From: Acanthaster planci
Lineage: Eukaryota > Echinodermata > Asteroidea > Valvatida > Acanthasteridae
Assembly (NCBI RefSeq): GCF_001949145.1
Contig: NW_019091375.1
Coordinates: 2,634,558 to 2,696,557 of the forward strand
Length of the DNA: 62,000 bases
Direction: 5' to 3'
The notes below the pieces were generated by a model that was not told the origin of the DNA, searched no databases, and saw only the letters and a program-made list of their open reading frames with translations. This document shows, one piece after another, positions 46,031-57,623 of this stretch. How positions within the stretch are numbered: position 1 is the stretch's first letter; every line of letters starts with the position of its first letter. The translations under genes and the position numbers were made by a program.

Positions 46031-49000
46031 ACTTTTAATCAGCTCACAGAAGCGTACCGTACATCTTGCAGTAGGTCGTTATTTCCTTTTATCTTGTATT
46101 TGAGCAATGCTTGTTCACCAGCCCAAACACGCTCCGCAGCAAGCTTGGGAAATATTCCCAGCTCTCGCTGTCTGGGGTTTTAAATTAGGCCCACTGTTTT
46201 TGGATTTTCCCCTTTTGCACGATGACTTTTGTGCCTAGTTGATATCTGGTTTTCACCCGCCCTGTTGACACAATAATGGATTCGCTCGTGTTCCTTATGC
46301 CACCGACATGAGTATGATTTTATATTGTGTCGTCGCATGAGTTTCAGTAAAGTCTCACATGACGTATTTGCTCTGTGGTTGTTTACAATAACAGCCATTT
46401 TTTTTATAAGAGTAGCGACATCATATCCGAACAAAACAAGCACAGTGAGTATCGCAGGTGATTCTTTCGATCTCTTGTTACAACACCTGACCAGGGAAAT
46501 CACCTGTTTTATGGAAGTTAAACGCAGGGTTTTGTTCAGTGCTGTTGGACCTTTTCAGAATACCACTATTTATTTTCCGAAGGTGTAATCGAATCAAGCT
46601 GTGAACATCCCAGCCTGACCCGGTTTAGTAATTATCATACTGCATAGCAATTACTTGAGAACTAGGCGCAATCATAGGCGCCGTGTACAAACACGCGGCC
46701 TAATTGATGCGTTCATTAATGGGGATGGAATTAGCGACAGGTGAAGCTGGCCCATTTAGGCATACACTACTCGGCTGCCGACGAGCTTCCCTCTGCTGTC
46801 TTGGTAGCCCCGCCCAATTTGGCAAATATTTACAATCCATTATTGAAAATACCGCTCTGACAGGCTTTAAAATTGCAGATTTTGTTTAATTCCAAATGTT
46901 TAAGGTCTCTGGATGGTATTCAGAATTTGAATGTGGGTATAAATTTCTGTGGATTATCTACAGATGCCAGAAATATGCTTTATTTTGTTTGGTTTTTATC
47001 CTTCGATATATGGAGTCCCGGTCACACATGCAGTGGGCTATTCTGAAACCGATATATCCAAAAGTTTAGGTTTGGATAGGAGAACGTATTGATAATTGAA
47101 CCGTACAGCTAGACACCATGGTGGCGACATCGGTGAAAATATTACATCATACCATTTGTTGTAGTCATTGATAGGCCATGTCATAAACATGTCAAAAACC
47201 CCAAAATGTTGAGTGTATCACCTCGTGCTCAGTGCACACGCTTGTCTTCGCTGTTTTACACAGCATCCGATAATATACTGAGTAAAAATGGTACCGAGGC
47301 AGCTGCAACATGTACTTTTAGAAGAGAAACAAGCGTCAAGCCCCGAATTATTCTGCACAACTTAAATGTGATCTTAATATAGGAGAACAAACTGGAAAGC
47401 CATTTTCAACAAATGCAGACTGTCTCTTCGTATCTGTTTTCATTTCACTTACACGTCAGTCTTGAAAAAGAATGGGGATTAAGTATACTTGCATGTCGTC
47501 GTGAAACTGTCGAATCCTGGACCTTAACCTCAACGGAGAAAACAAAATAAATTAAATGCAGAAGTCCCATTTTGATATTCTTTTCTTTTGTGAAAACCCG
47601 CAACCTCGCTGCGGTTCCATGCGTCCCTTGTAATAAACGGTAACAGTTGATGTGAATGTGCATTCAGACCTAAAGTCAGGTTGACACGTTCCTAATTTTC
47701 GAGCCGAATCGGCAGGGATAGCCATTCTTGAGTGGTTGGGTGGTGGTTTTTGTTGCCTTGGGATTATTCTGCTGATTGGGTGAATTATCGTGAAAGATCG
47801 GGAAGGACCCGGACAATTTTCGGCAAAATTCAAAATTGTCATGGTGATTCGGGAACAAATTTAAACACTTGATTTAGTCTTATTGTATGTGTAGCTTATT
47901 CTACATTCCTAAGGCATTCTTGGAGATTTCCTGGAATTAGTGTTCTTGGGTGTAAACAATCCAAAATCAAGCCGAAGCCTTACGAAATATATCAAGAGAT
48001 ATACGAGTATCATAGCAAGAACTTATAAATACATTCAGATTCTAAAATCGGTAGTATTCTGGGATATTCTAAGGTTTTTCACATTATTAATTGCTAAAAT
48101 TTTGTTTTAGCCTACACCGAATTGTAAACCAGCTTGACTTGGTCTGATTCAGCTTCCAAAGTGTAGCTAGCTCATATAATTATTCTCTTCTCATCTCGAA
48201 GGTATTCCTACAAAAAGCTTATCTGGGATCATTTCTCCTGATGCCATGAAGAAATTCTGTTCGGGATAGACAAGGCTACTCTTGGAAATAAATCGGAAAT
48301 GTATAAACGAATAGAGTTTTATACTCACCAAGGGCACTAGTATCCTCTTGTCAACGAGTACAAAACCACGTTGAGCTCACTTGCACAAGAGAAATCTCCT
48401 GCTTCAGGTCAACCATAAGGATATAAATACAGTTACATGGTCAGCGTTCGATCACAAACTGAACAACACTATTCACTCCGTGCTTTGGACCGTGTCTCCT
48501 AATTTTTACTGTCTATTCTAGTGAAAGCACTACTTTGGTTCAGTTGAGTGATATCGCATATTTGGACTGAAGTGATAGCCCGAATTCAAAACACGACTCA
48601 GCAGTTTTCGATCTCAAATCGAAATCGCAGTATAAACTTTTTTTCGGAATGTACAGCTTCCACTTGGCCGGAGTTTCAACAAGTTTGTTCTTAAGCACCC
48701 ATCTTTAGATTTTGAGTAACTTTGTAAACTCGAAAGATCGAAAGAACCGATTGCAAAAAAAAATGAATGACAAATGGACTTTAATTCAGTGTATGAGAAA
48801 ATCTCTAGAATGATTTTCAAAGTTCGGTTTTGTGGCAAGTAACTGTGGAAATATTCCTTGTTATTGCGTCTACTCCAACACTTTTCAATACTGGGTAGAT
48901 TTTTTGTTGATTATAGAGATCGGTGGACATTATTAAAGAAGTTCCTTTTGACTCAAATCATCAATCTACTTCATAACATCCTTTTTGTTAAGAACCATGG

Positions 49001-50821
49001 TTTTTAAAAGTCTTCATATTTTCGTTCCCTCTTTGGAGAAAAGTACGTAACAACAAACTTCTTGTGTCTTGTTTCTCAAGAAAGACTTGCATTAAGAATA
49101 GAAGTTGAGCAAACCTTTTGTAGCCCCCACCCCCCCCCCCCAAAAAAGAAACAACACGGCTTGCTGCGATTTAAAGAGGTAACAGCCACCATAATGAATA
49201 TTGATTTGCACAGGCATTATTGAAAAAAATGAGGTAGTCCCTATTATTATTATTTTTTTGTCATTGAGGCAGCTGTGTGATACGTGTACTCTTGTTATTT
49301 TCAATTCAATAAATGCTTAGTTACATCAATGCCGGAGATAAAATGTCCTCAGGCGTGATGGCGGCTCTGGCCCGAGACGTAGCGACCTCGTCCCTGTGTG
49401 TGTAGTACGCTTCCCGCTACCTTCCTTCACCCTTGGCCTAGCGCCTAACCATGCTTTCACTCAGCGGTCGTTTTGCAGTTTCTGCATAAAACGGGCTCAA
49501 TTCTCCACAGCCTGTTGTGCCGAGGAGTACGATATTTTTTTCACAGTTAAAAGGTCAGAATCTCACCCAACCAATATGCAGAATCACACTTTTTTCTTAA
49601 TGCTAATAAAACTGGAGAGAAGACGGGGCATTTAAAAGGGAAATAGACATATTGATTCACAGAAAACCTGAAAAATAGTATATATGTGAATTTTAAGCAC
49701 CAAATACACGTAATGAATCGTTTTCTGGCTGTTGTTGCATGGAATAAGGGTACAGGAAGAAGATTTGCACTCCAGGGTGAAGGCAGATAGCGGAGAGCGT
49801 ACTGCAAACACCATGGGAGCGAGGTCAGAGATGTAGAGGTTCGTTAGGGGGAGGTTTAATTCTGTGACGCCAAAAGCGACATCTTCAAAGCCAGACGAAG
49901 AAAGATTTTGAAAAGGGGCAAGACGAGAATCTGACGGTACACCAAGCTTACCACTGGCCCATACGCGTCATTGACAACGTGTAAAGGCTCAAGCGTGCAT
50001 TACAACCACGCAGGCACTGCCACTCTTGGTGGGATGTTTCTCAGGGGTGATGTAAAATGTTCGTTGTTCGTTACGAACTGCATGCTGTATGGTATCCGGG
50101 AGCTTTGGGGAAATTCACGGGTTTTCTTACAAAGTGGGACACCTGCCAACTGCTGCAGAAAACGGCACAACTCTACCAGTTTGAGTTCCCTTTAATAGAG
50201 ATTAACATACGATTCACCACGCGCTTACCGTAACCAGTAACTATTGGCCCACTTAATAGCTTCTCAATTTTCCCCATAAACTCTATAATTATTTGGAATA
50301 GTATAGAAGTTCATGTTTGGAAAGATCGGACTAATTATTCAAACCTGGTACGATGATGACAACTTCTACAAACACTCAAACCGCAAAATAATCACTGTTG
50401 GATCTTGTCAAGTTGTGAGAGTTACAGATGTCGCTGTCTCAATCGCCATCCATAACAAGTATCTAGGAGAAACCCGAGACAAAGAATACCTGCGTTTGTG
50501 TCCCATTTCCCATTATCGTATGTCCAATGCCAACATAACGCAAGCACTGTAAAAACAAACCAAATCAAACCAAACTAACCCCCCCCAAAAAAAATTCAGT
50601 AAAACAATGTTGGAAAATGTCTCTTCGTTCAACAAATAAGGGTTCAATTACCCAACGGATGGGCAATAAATGCCAAGCAGTGCAGTTGATGTTCGACCTT
50701 CTTCGGGTAAATATTGCCCTGCAAAATAATGTCACGTGTCGGGGTACAGTCGTTCACTAAATCGGAATTTATTATGCCGGGTTTTTTTCCTGCCTTTTGT
50801 TTCTCTTGTCTTACTTTTCAG
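46031..50821. other. Non-coding stretch
   Basis: No convincing exon is seen. A donor-like CTTG|GTGAGTATA on the minus strand at 48327 follows a short segment with stops in all frames, so it could belong to a 5' UTR or lncRNA exon. A TATAAATA word lies at 48422 (+). A run of C interrupted once lies at 49127-49141. A block at 47580-47840 is open on the minus strand without recognisable product. Confidence 0.4.
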
Positions 50822-51011
50822 TGCAAGACTGACGGCTTTCTGTAATTCATTTTTTATCACTCAAGCACCTGCGTCAGAGAGATTCCTCGTAGATTTAGTC
50901 GGACCTGGTTCGGGTCAGGTTGGGAAAGGTGTGGCTGTTTTTGGGGGGGAGGGTGTCCAGGCGATGACTTTTCTAAGGTCCGCCTTTCTTGCAACTAAAA
51001 ATATTTCATAA
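50822..51011 (+). CDS. Weak candidate terminal exon
   Basis: A very strong acceptor (TTTTGTTTCTCTTGTCTTACTTTTCAG by position, 50795-50821) is followed by 190 nt open to TAA at 51009. The frame reads ARLTAFCNSFFITQAP and later a glycine-rich VGPGSGQVGKGVAVFGGEG. The phase would fit the phase-2 donor of the first exon at 40850, a one-in-three coincidence. The glycine-rich part over a G-run sequence is not convincingly proteinaceous. Unrecognised. Confidence 0.2.
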
Positions 51012-51241
51012 ATGTCTGAAAATAATCAGGCATCCTTTGGGGCTTGGTGTGTTAATTGCCGGCGTTTTCCCCCGAAAATAGACGGCATAATCAATTTGAT
51101 GCCAAACGGGGAATATTTTGAATTTTTTGGAACTTTTTAGGGTGAAATTTTCACAATTATCATCTGGATACATTAATGTAAATATTTGATTGAAACTTGA
51201 GTTTATTATAATGCTTTTGAGTTATAAAGAGGTTTGCGTTA

Positions 51242-51386
51242 GTTAGTTGTAGAGGTTTGTGGTAGGACCATGCAAGGATATCTCCTTTATGAGCATGCGT
51301 GGTTCTGAAAAGAACTGGTGGAGAACGACACATACTCACAAACGAGATATCCTTGCATGGTCCTACCGCAAACCTCTACAACTAAC
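51242..51386. mobile_element. Long-stem hairpin element, 145 bp
   Basis: The left arm GTTAGTTGTAGAGGTTTGTG continuing to GATATCTC (to 51284) is the exact inverse of 51344-51386 apart from one base, which would form a G-U pair in RNA. Pairing continues inward with about six mismatches to 51306/51322, leaving a loop of about 15 nt. TTA flanks both ends (51239-51241 and 51387-51389), a candidate 3-bp target duplication. It may be a foldback MITE. As RNA it would form a stem of about 65 bp, suitable as a Dicer substrate. Both arms are open in the outward sense (DILAWSY-type), as follows from their inverted identity. Confidence 0.75.
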
Positions 51387-51389
51387 TTA

Positions 51390-54300
51390 CCACCTTTACC
51401 ATGAAGAGCTTCAAAGCTCATGTATTGCCTTTCTTCTGAATCTTCAATCCCAGCCTTTTCTGAATTTGAAATCCTACCAATGATTTGTGCATTGTCACCT
51501 TTTAGGAAAGCTCTCCATTAGGACGAAGAGGCTGGAATACCCGTGAAAGAGCAAACCAGGGGGGGAAAAACTGATCACATCTTGTACCAAGTCAGCCGAG
51601 AGGCATTCTCGTCCTTTGAACGGATACGTTTTAGCAACCCTATACACCGCTCTTAAGTAAAAAGGAAAATAATAAAGTCACGTCGCTGAAATCGAACCTG
51701 CAACCTTTTTCAAAGCCCAGCCCAATCTCATAACATCCCTTTTACATGGATTCCTAGCAAGTAGCCGAAGCTTCAAAACACCCCCTGCCTTTATTGTTAT
51801 TGTACTCAGTCGAGCGTCGGTGCCCCATTCGCCTAATGGAAGGAATATCGAGCGCCCATTCGAGGGATCTTTGCAGTCTGAAAGCTTCGGCTTTCTGACG
51901 CTTCACAGACCCATGAAAGATTAATCTAAATTTTTTCTCGGGGTCTGCAGAGACACTTGGAATACACGGCTGGAGAATACAGTTCGAGCAAACAGCCAGC
52001 AGGCTTGGAAAATTCAATCACAAGTACCTGTCAAGTCAAGAACAATTTCTCATGTTTTCCCCACAACTTAAGGCTTAGCAACTTCACCTTTCTAGTTGTA
52101 AAACGGTAGACCTAGGGGTACCCGACTAACCATGAAATCACTGCAGCCTCAAAGAACTCATATTGTGTGGGGTTGCAGTGAGTAGAGGCATTGAAAACCT
52201 GTGATTACGTCACACTGCCTGTCAAAACAAGGCACTTCCTCGCCAAACAACTTTTTATGGACGAAGTTGCGTTGAAATAATAATAATCTAAGAAAGAAGA
52301 ATGACCAAAACAGGATAGCCTTTTCATATTGTGGCTTGTTTCTTTGGGTTCTTACTTCAGTCGAATGCCATGTTAATGATGTAGCAGGAACAGATCCTGG
52401 GTACATTGCTGGGAGGGGATTCGGGATATTTGTTCGTACAAGGGAGGCCCTACATGTAGTTGTATAACCGTTGATGAAGTCACTTCATCTCTTTTTCATC
52501 CTTAACCATACATACAAAATAAGAACCTTGCATGGTTGGTGTAGGTTTTAGGGGTCTTGCAACCTTTAGATGAAGGCCTTTAAAAATAGCAATGAGCAGG
52601 GGGATTGTCAGGTTTTCCACACGTTTTCACATGTGACGAGTCAAGGTTTATGGTGATCAGCTTAGTTTTTTATTTAATGCAGGCCTAGTTATTGAGTGTG
52701 TTACCATAGCATTCTGCGTAAACCGATTGATATTTGTGCCCTTGTGCTTCCGGCTCTCCGTGCAGTCGCATTAGTCTTCATTTGCTCTGGGATCTCGGCT
52801 TTTCCCGGGTAGACATTTTAATACAGCAACACTCGGCCACACATTACCCATCAAAATTGACCCTTAATTGAACACTGAAGGAAAATGGATTGACTTGTTA
52901 ATTAAGGAGTAGCTTCAACCTGTGAGTTTGCTTAGTCCAAAGGACCCAAAAGCCTTGTTAGGATACCTCCATTTACGCTGGGTAATTGTTTGGCAGGGGA
53001 AAAGGCCTGGTTATTACAGTGTGTCTCAAGCTGCGTGGTAAAAGGCCTCTGCATACAAAACCCATGAAGATGTCACAAGACTTAATCATAAGAAGTATCA
53101 GCGAATTATGCGTACAGATATTACCCATTCTGTTTTCCTGTTGGCTTTTTTTTCTGAATCGACCGCGCGCAATGCACTTGGACAGCGTAGGCTACGCAAG
53201 TACCATGTTGCTCACTGAAAAATGGGCATCGTTTTCCTTTCCCACAATTGTGCTTCTCAGTGGTAGAGGAATGGCTACCCGTATCCGTGTTCTGTTGTAG
53301 AATACTTGTGAAAACGTCATGCATAAGAAAGACCGTGAAATGAGTCGGGGGGCATGGTATCAGGTGGCTCAACTGTCCCCGGTTCCCACGGGATAAGAAT
53401 GAAAAACGTTGATCACACATTCCACGGCTGGGCTGCTGGAATAAATAATGTCATGACACATCCGATTTATAAGATATTCTAATCAGATTAAGGAGATGCC
53501 GTTGCATTTTGTAGAAAAGAATCTCATGTAATGATTAGCCTTTCAAAATATTGATTACCAGTTTTTTGTAATAATTTACTGCTGAACTTAAACTGCGAAC
53601 ACCATTTCATCATTTACTCTGGTATTGTTTTGGTTTGTTTGAAGGTTCAGACCAATAGATCGATAAAGTTTTGTTCATTGAATCGGCCATGCCTATTCCA
53701 AAAACTTAATCTTCAATATCGAGACGAGATGTGCACAAAGACATGGGGGATGTTTGATCAATTGCGGTCCTGTTTATTTTCGTTTCCAGCGCAAATTTCC
53801 AGCAAATGAAAAACTCTATCCGCGCGAGAGTATCGATGAAAAGACCGTCTCCCGACCACCGTGGCCTGCCGAACAAAAGGGGAGCATGGTCTGTAATTCG
53901 AAAGCACCATTCGCTCTCCAGCTCCCGTTCAAAAGGCCCTTTTTCGCGCTTCTTTTCCCAAGGGACACGGAAGCGCCTGGGGAATAGGAAATCAAGTGGG
54001 AAGGCTATGGAATCTCTCTGCCCTAAAAGATAAGTTGAATGACCAGCAATGTTGACGCTGTCAATGCAGAATGGACGAACCAAGACTGCTTTCTCAAGTA
54101 TCACAGTATTAGTTACAAGGTGGGTTGAGAGAACTACGAAGTTATCAGCCTTAAATTGGATAAATTTTATAAATCTCCGTCGTTTTTCTATGAGATTAAA
54201 ATAATTCATACTGGAGAACTTTGATCCACCATATTAAAAAGGCCCTGTATTTTCAAGTGGAGTTTGGTTGAACCTGGCATATTGCTTTATATCAGTCGCA

Positions 54301-54737
54301 AAAATTCTGTCTTAGAAGCACATTTAAAATGGCATAAAATCTTCAATCAGGATACAGATCTTTGCTAATGAGTTGGACGAAAAAGACTCACACAACGTCT
54401 GTACAAACTTCGTAAGTAAGGGCATTTCGCCTATAACATTTGTGACTTACGGATCTCAAGATAAGCCTTAAAAACATCTTAAAAGTATTTATTGTACTTG
54501 CGTCTCATGTAAGTCGTGCCATATACTTAGATTCAGTTAAAATACATGTAAGTAAATAAAATTAATGGATTATTTACTGTTCTCTGTTTTGTCAGTTTGT
54601 TTTCTGTTGTTTTGTATTTCCATTTGTATGTGTTGTAGACTTGCTAACGAACTATTCAAGCGGGGAGTTTCATGCAGATTTTATTTATGGTTTATTTTTC
54701 TTTAAATCTTGTTTAGGTTGTTGTTCTTGTTTTTTTT
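51390..54737. other. Non-coding stretch
   Basis: A minus-strand frame at 53706-54209 (167 codons) runs through a GC-richer block with a good acceptor, TTTCCTATTCCCCAG near 53980, and a charged segment (WEKKREKGPFERELESEW). No donor follows, it is not recognised, and overlapping plus frames are open too. A GGTTCGATTTC B-box-like word on the minus strand near 51693 could be a remnant of a tRNA-derived SINE. Nothing else stands out. Confidence 0.4.
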
Positions 54738-54989
54738 ATGGCACTTTCAGCCACTCAGGCTATTTGCGCCAATAACTGTACGTTTATCTATACACTTTAT
54801 TAATCAGCAAACTGTTCAAAGAAAGTTGGACCACTTGCTTTTGATGGAATGCTCCATTCACAGTGCTACTTCTAGAAACATACAAGAACTCTATGGTTAT
54901 GTTAATGTTTTGTTTTAATGGCACTTTCAGCCACTCGGGCTATTTGCGCCAATAACTGTGCGTTTATCTATACACTTTATTAATCAGCA
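54738..54989. repeat. 72-bp module repeated at 180-bp spacing
   Basis: The segment starting ATGGCACTTTCAGCCACTC at 54738-54809 recurs at 54918-54989 with only two A/G differences. The offset is exactly 180 bp. The second copy joins directly to the tRNA-derived element at 54990-55180, so the module is probably the 3' part of that SINE family, present twice. Confidence 0.9.
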
Positions 54990-55180
54990 TCACATTAAGG
55001 AGTTAGGAAGAAGGTCCAGTTTTAGAGGCAGGAGGAAACCGGAGTATCCAGAGAAAACCTGCGCGAGTGAGTATGGACTAGAAACCAAATGCACTTAAAG
55101 ACTGGGCCAAGCCGGGACTCAAACCAGGGCCACATTGTTGCAAAGCGAGGAAAGAACCGCTAGACTAACCCGCTCCCCCT
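54918..55180 (-). mobile_element. tRNA-derived SINE (minus strand)
   Basis: Read on the minus strand from 55180 it starts GGGGGAGCGGGTTAGTCTAG. That contains a good A box (TAGTCTAGCGG), followed about 40 nt later by a B-box-like GGTTTGAGTCCCGG. The body has TTTTCTCTGGATACTCCGG followed by TTTCCTCC, a motif seen in SINE-like repeats of several marine invertebrates. The 3' module with AATAAAGTGTATAG then follows and is repeated at 54738. It is not a functional tRNA gene, because the acceptor stem does not close. The family is distinct from the tRNA-Glu SINE at 37.7 kb. Confidence 0.65.
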
Positions 55181-56617
55181 AAACCTTGTTTAGTTTTGTG
55201 TTTTCAGCTAGAAGTATTGGAATAGAAGGCCTTCTGGTCACAGTTTTTTAGGTAAACCTTTTCAGTTCCAGGCATACGCCCCAGCAGGTTTTGTTTTTGT
55301 TATTTTGCTTTGCTTTTTTGTGTTTCGGTCGTTTCTTGGTTTTTATGCTGAATAGTAATAGAGGCTCATTGGACGGTCCTTCAGAACATGTCGTGTGTTA
55401 CGTTTTGACATATATACGGAGTCAGATTAATAAATTATAAATAGCGAAATCAAGTTGCAATTGAATACCAAAATAATGGCAACCCTCAAGAGGGTCGAAA
55501 TGAGACTAAAGGCTACTCTAAATTTGTCATTCATAAGCAACCGGATGCGCTGAAGCGGATATTCGCTTTGTGTACCGATCTTCAGCCTACAATAAATGGC
55601 ACATGTATGGAGTGACAACCGCTTCAGCAAGGCAAGTCTGCCCTGGCAACCGACCGGAAGTGCGCAAGCGCACTGCAAACTTTTCAACTCTTGGCGAGCA
55701 GACAGACTGGCTCCCTTGCACAAGGAGTTTGAGGAAAATGATAAGTAAACAATCTGGAGAGATGCGAAGAAAAACACTCTTTTCTCTCTTCTGCCTCTCT
55801 GTTTTCGCATGACAAAAACTTCATTGAAGCCAGCGTGGTTCACGTACGAAACGGTTGAATCAAAAACCTTGAAAGTCCATTCCTCCTCAATACATCGTAA
55901 TCATAGCAGCTGGCGTGTGAGTATTTTGAAAACGAATGAAAACAATTTATAGCTCCAGGGTACGTACAGTCAAAGACATGAACTTTTCATCTGGCTGTAA
56001 CGATAATTCTGGCATTCGTGTCAGTGATTTGCTTGCTGTAATTCGAGATTTCATAGACCAACATTCATTATGCGGCTGTCCTTCATGACATACCCTTGAA
56101 TTTTTAATTGTATGACGTCACACGGGCTCATACCTCTCTTTGTGGCATTTACTAATTTTTTTTAGCGGCGTAAAAGCTTTGAATAAATAATGGCAAAGAA
56201 TATACAATACACCTTATCGAATCGTCAATCTTAGCTAACACCGAAAATTTAATGAGGTCTGATGTCTTAATGTTGGAAAAGAAAAATCTTTATAATTCTC
56301 ACTAAAACAAGTTTGTATAGGCCTACGTAATTATATAACCGACTGAACTGACATATCTCGCTTACTACTGTTACTTGAGAATTCCTGCAAAAGATTACAT
56401 ATCAATAGAACATAATTGTTAAAAAGAATAAAAAAATCAAATCTGAGATCTGATTGTAATAGCGTAACCAATAGCCACGCTAATGACATGAAAGTTGGGG
56501 TTGTGTATGTAAATGTATTGACGATTACTTGAAGAAGCGAAGTTTGTACCTTTAAAATGTTAAACCTAACGGGGTATTTTAAAAGACTTCCATCGTGTTG
56601 CCCAACTATTTTGTAAG
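55181..56617. other. Non-coding stretch
   Basis: Nothing firm. A 138-codon minus frame (55427-55843) overlaps an 80-codon plus frame over a GC-richer patch that includes ACCGGAAGTGCGCAAGCGC, an ETS-like word. No exon signals are paired. Confidence 0.4.
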
Positions 56618-56785
56618 TCAAGCCCTTGCCAGCACATGCTCCTTCCGTGCTATCTGTGTTAAGACTGGGTCCATTACGATGACATTAGGGAAATCAGGCT
56701 CACGGTACTTTCGCTCGAGAAATCGATACTGCAATTTCGTCCCTAACGACTCAATAAATGCGGTTAGAATCGATTTTTCTTGTAA
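56618..56785 (-). CDS. Weak candidate terminal exon
   Basis: On the minus strand CTCTACAG precedes 55 codons and TGA. The frame starts LQEKSILTAFIESLGTKLQ and includes YREPDFPNVIVMDP. It is charged, globular-looking and unrecognised. The acceptor lacks a strong pyrimidine tract, and the opposite strand is also open for 100 codons. It lies downstream of the exon candidate at 57488-57620, but the phases do not join directly, so another exon would be needed if they share a gene. Confidence 0.2.
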   Translation of the reverse strand, partial: LQEKSILTAFIESLGTKLQYRFLERKYREPDFPNVIVMDPVLTQIARKEHVLARA

Positions 56786-57487
56786 CTGTAGAGTATCATG
56801 TGTGTGCGTGTTTGTTATTGGGCTCAGTCCAGTCACCTTAATGATTTCCGAGGATTGCATTGCAATGAGACACGAACGGGGGAATTTGTTGCTGTAAATT
56901 ACGTACTGTTTTGTTATCATTCTTAGGCCTTGCCTTACTGACATTTACCTGTCTGTACACAGTATAGGCATTCAAAAAACAAAACAAAATTGAGTAGGGA
57001 AGATTCAGCCCCCAATTTATCTCAATCAATTTAGCATGGAGTGACATAACCTCACTTCAGCAAAGCGCCACTGCGCGTGAGCCAACAGGACACTTCAGCG
57101 TTTCTCACACAACATACTAAAACTTCACCCCATCCCTCGTCACTTTACCTCAACTTTCCTCAGCATCCTGCCACCTACGTGTGGCCTTACTTAATCTAAT
57201 CCCTATTATAGAATGTGTCTTAGCTCAGTTAAACTGTCCTGAGCATTTCGAATCTCACTGTACTTTAGATATACCAGAACATATGTAATACAAAACTGCT
57301 GCAAACTGTTTGCTGAACACAGTGACCTAAAATACAAATCACAAAATATGGAGGGCCTAATATTTCGATCTTAGCAGAATCTTTCTCAAAGGCAAACGAG
57401 ACAGATAGGTTTAGAGAGACATGGTTCTCTACTGGGGACAAAGAATGTGATTCGAAACGTCAGGCCTCCTTATTTGTACAGCAATAC

Positions 57488-57620
57488 CTTCCAAAAGCTC
57501 TGCTACCTCACTCAGGTCGCACACTAAATCTCTGGAAACATTACTTGGTTTGCCCTCAGCTTTGCTTAATCTCTCAGTCCACAACCTCAACACATTTGAG
57601 TTATCTTTCATGTGGCCCAT
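57488..57620 (-). CDS. Candidate exon, unknown protein
   Basis: On the minus strand the acceptor CCTGTATATTACTTTCGCAG is followed directly by ATGGGCC. The frame reads MGHMKDNSNVLRLWTERLSK, then an acidic helical part (CDLSEVAELLE). A donor, GAAG|GTATTG, leaves phase 1 after 133 nt. Codon choice and residue pattern look coding (E, L, V and S rich, amphipathic), and the open frame continues only 20 codons past the donor. The ATG at the exon edge is probably internal. No known domain is recognised. Confidence 0.33.
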
Positions 57621-57623
57621 CTG

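Noticed and set aside
53706-54209. 167-codon minus-strand frame over a GC-richer block
   Set aside because: A good acceptor lies inside, but no donor follows and the terminal part is unconvincing. Kept only as a note in the surrounding region.
54990-55180. Possible functional tRNA gene on the minus strand
   Set aside because: A and B boxes are present, but the acceptor stem does not close and SINE body and tail sequence follow, so it is a SINE head.
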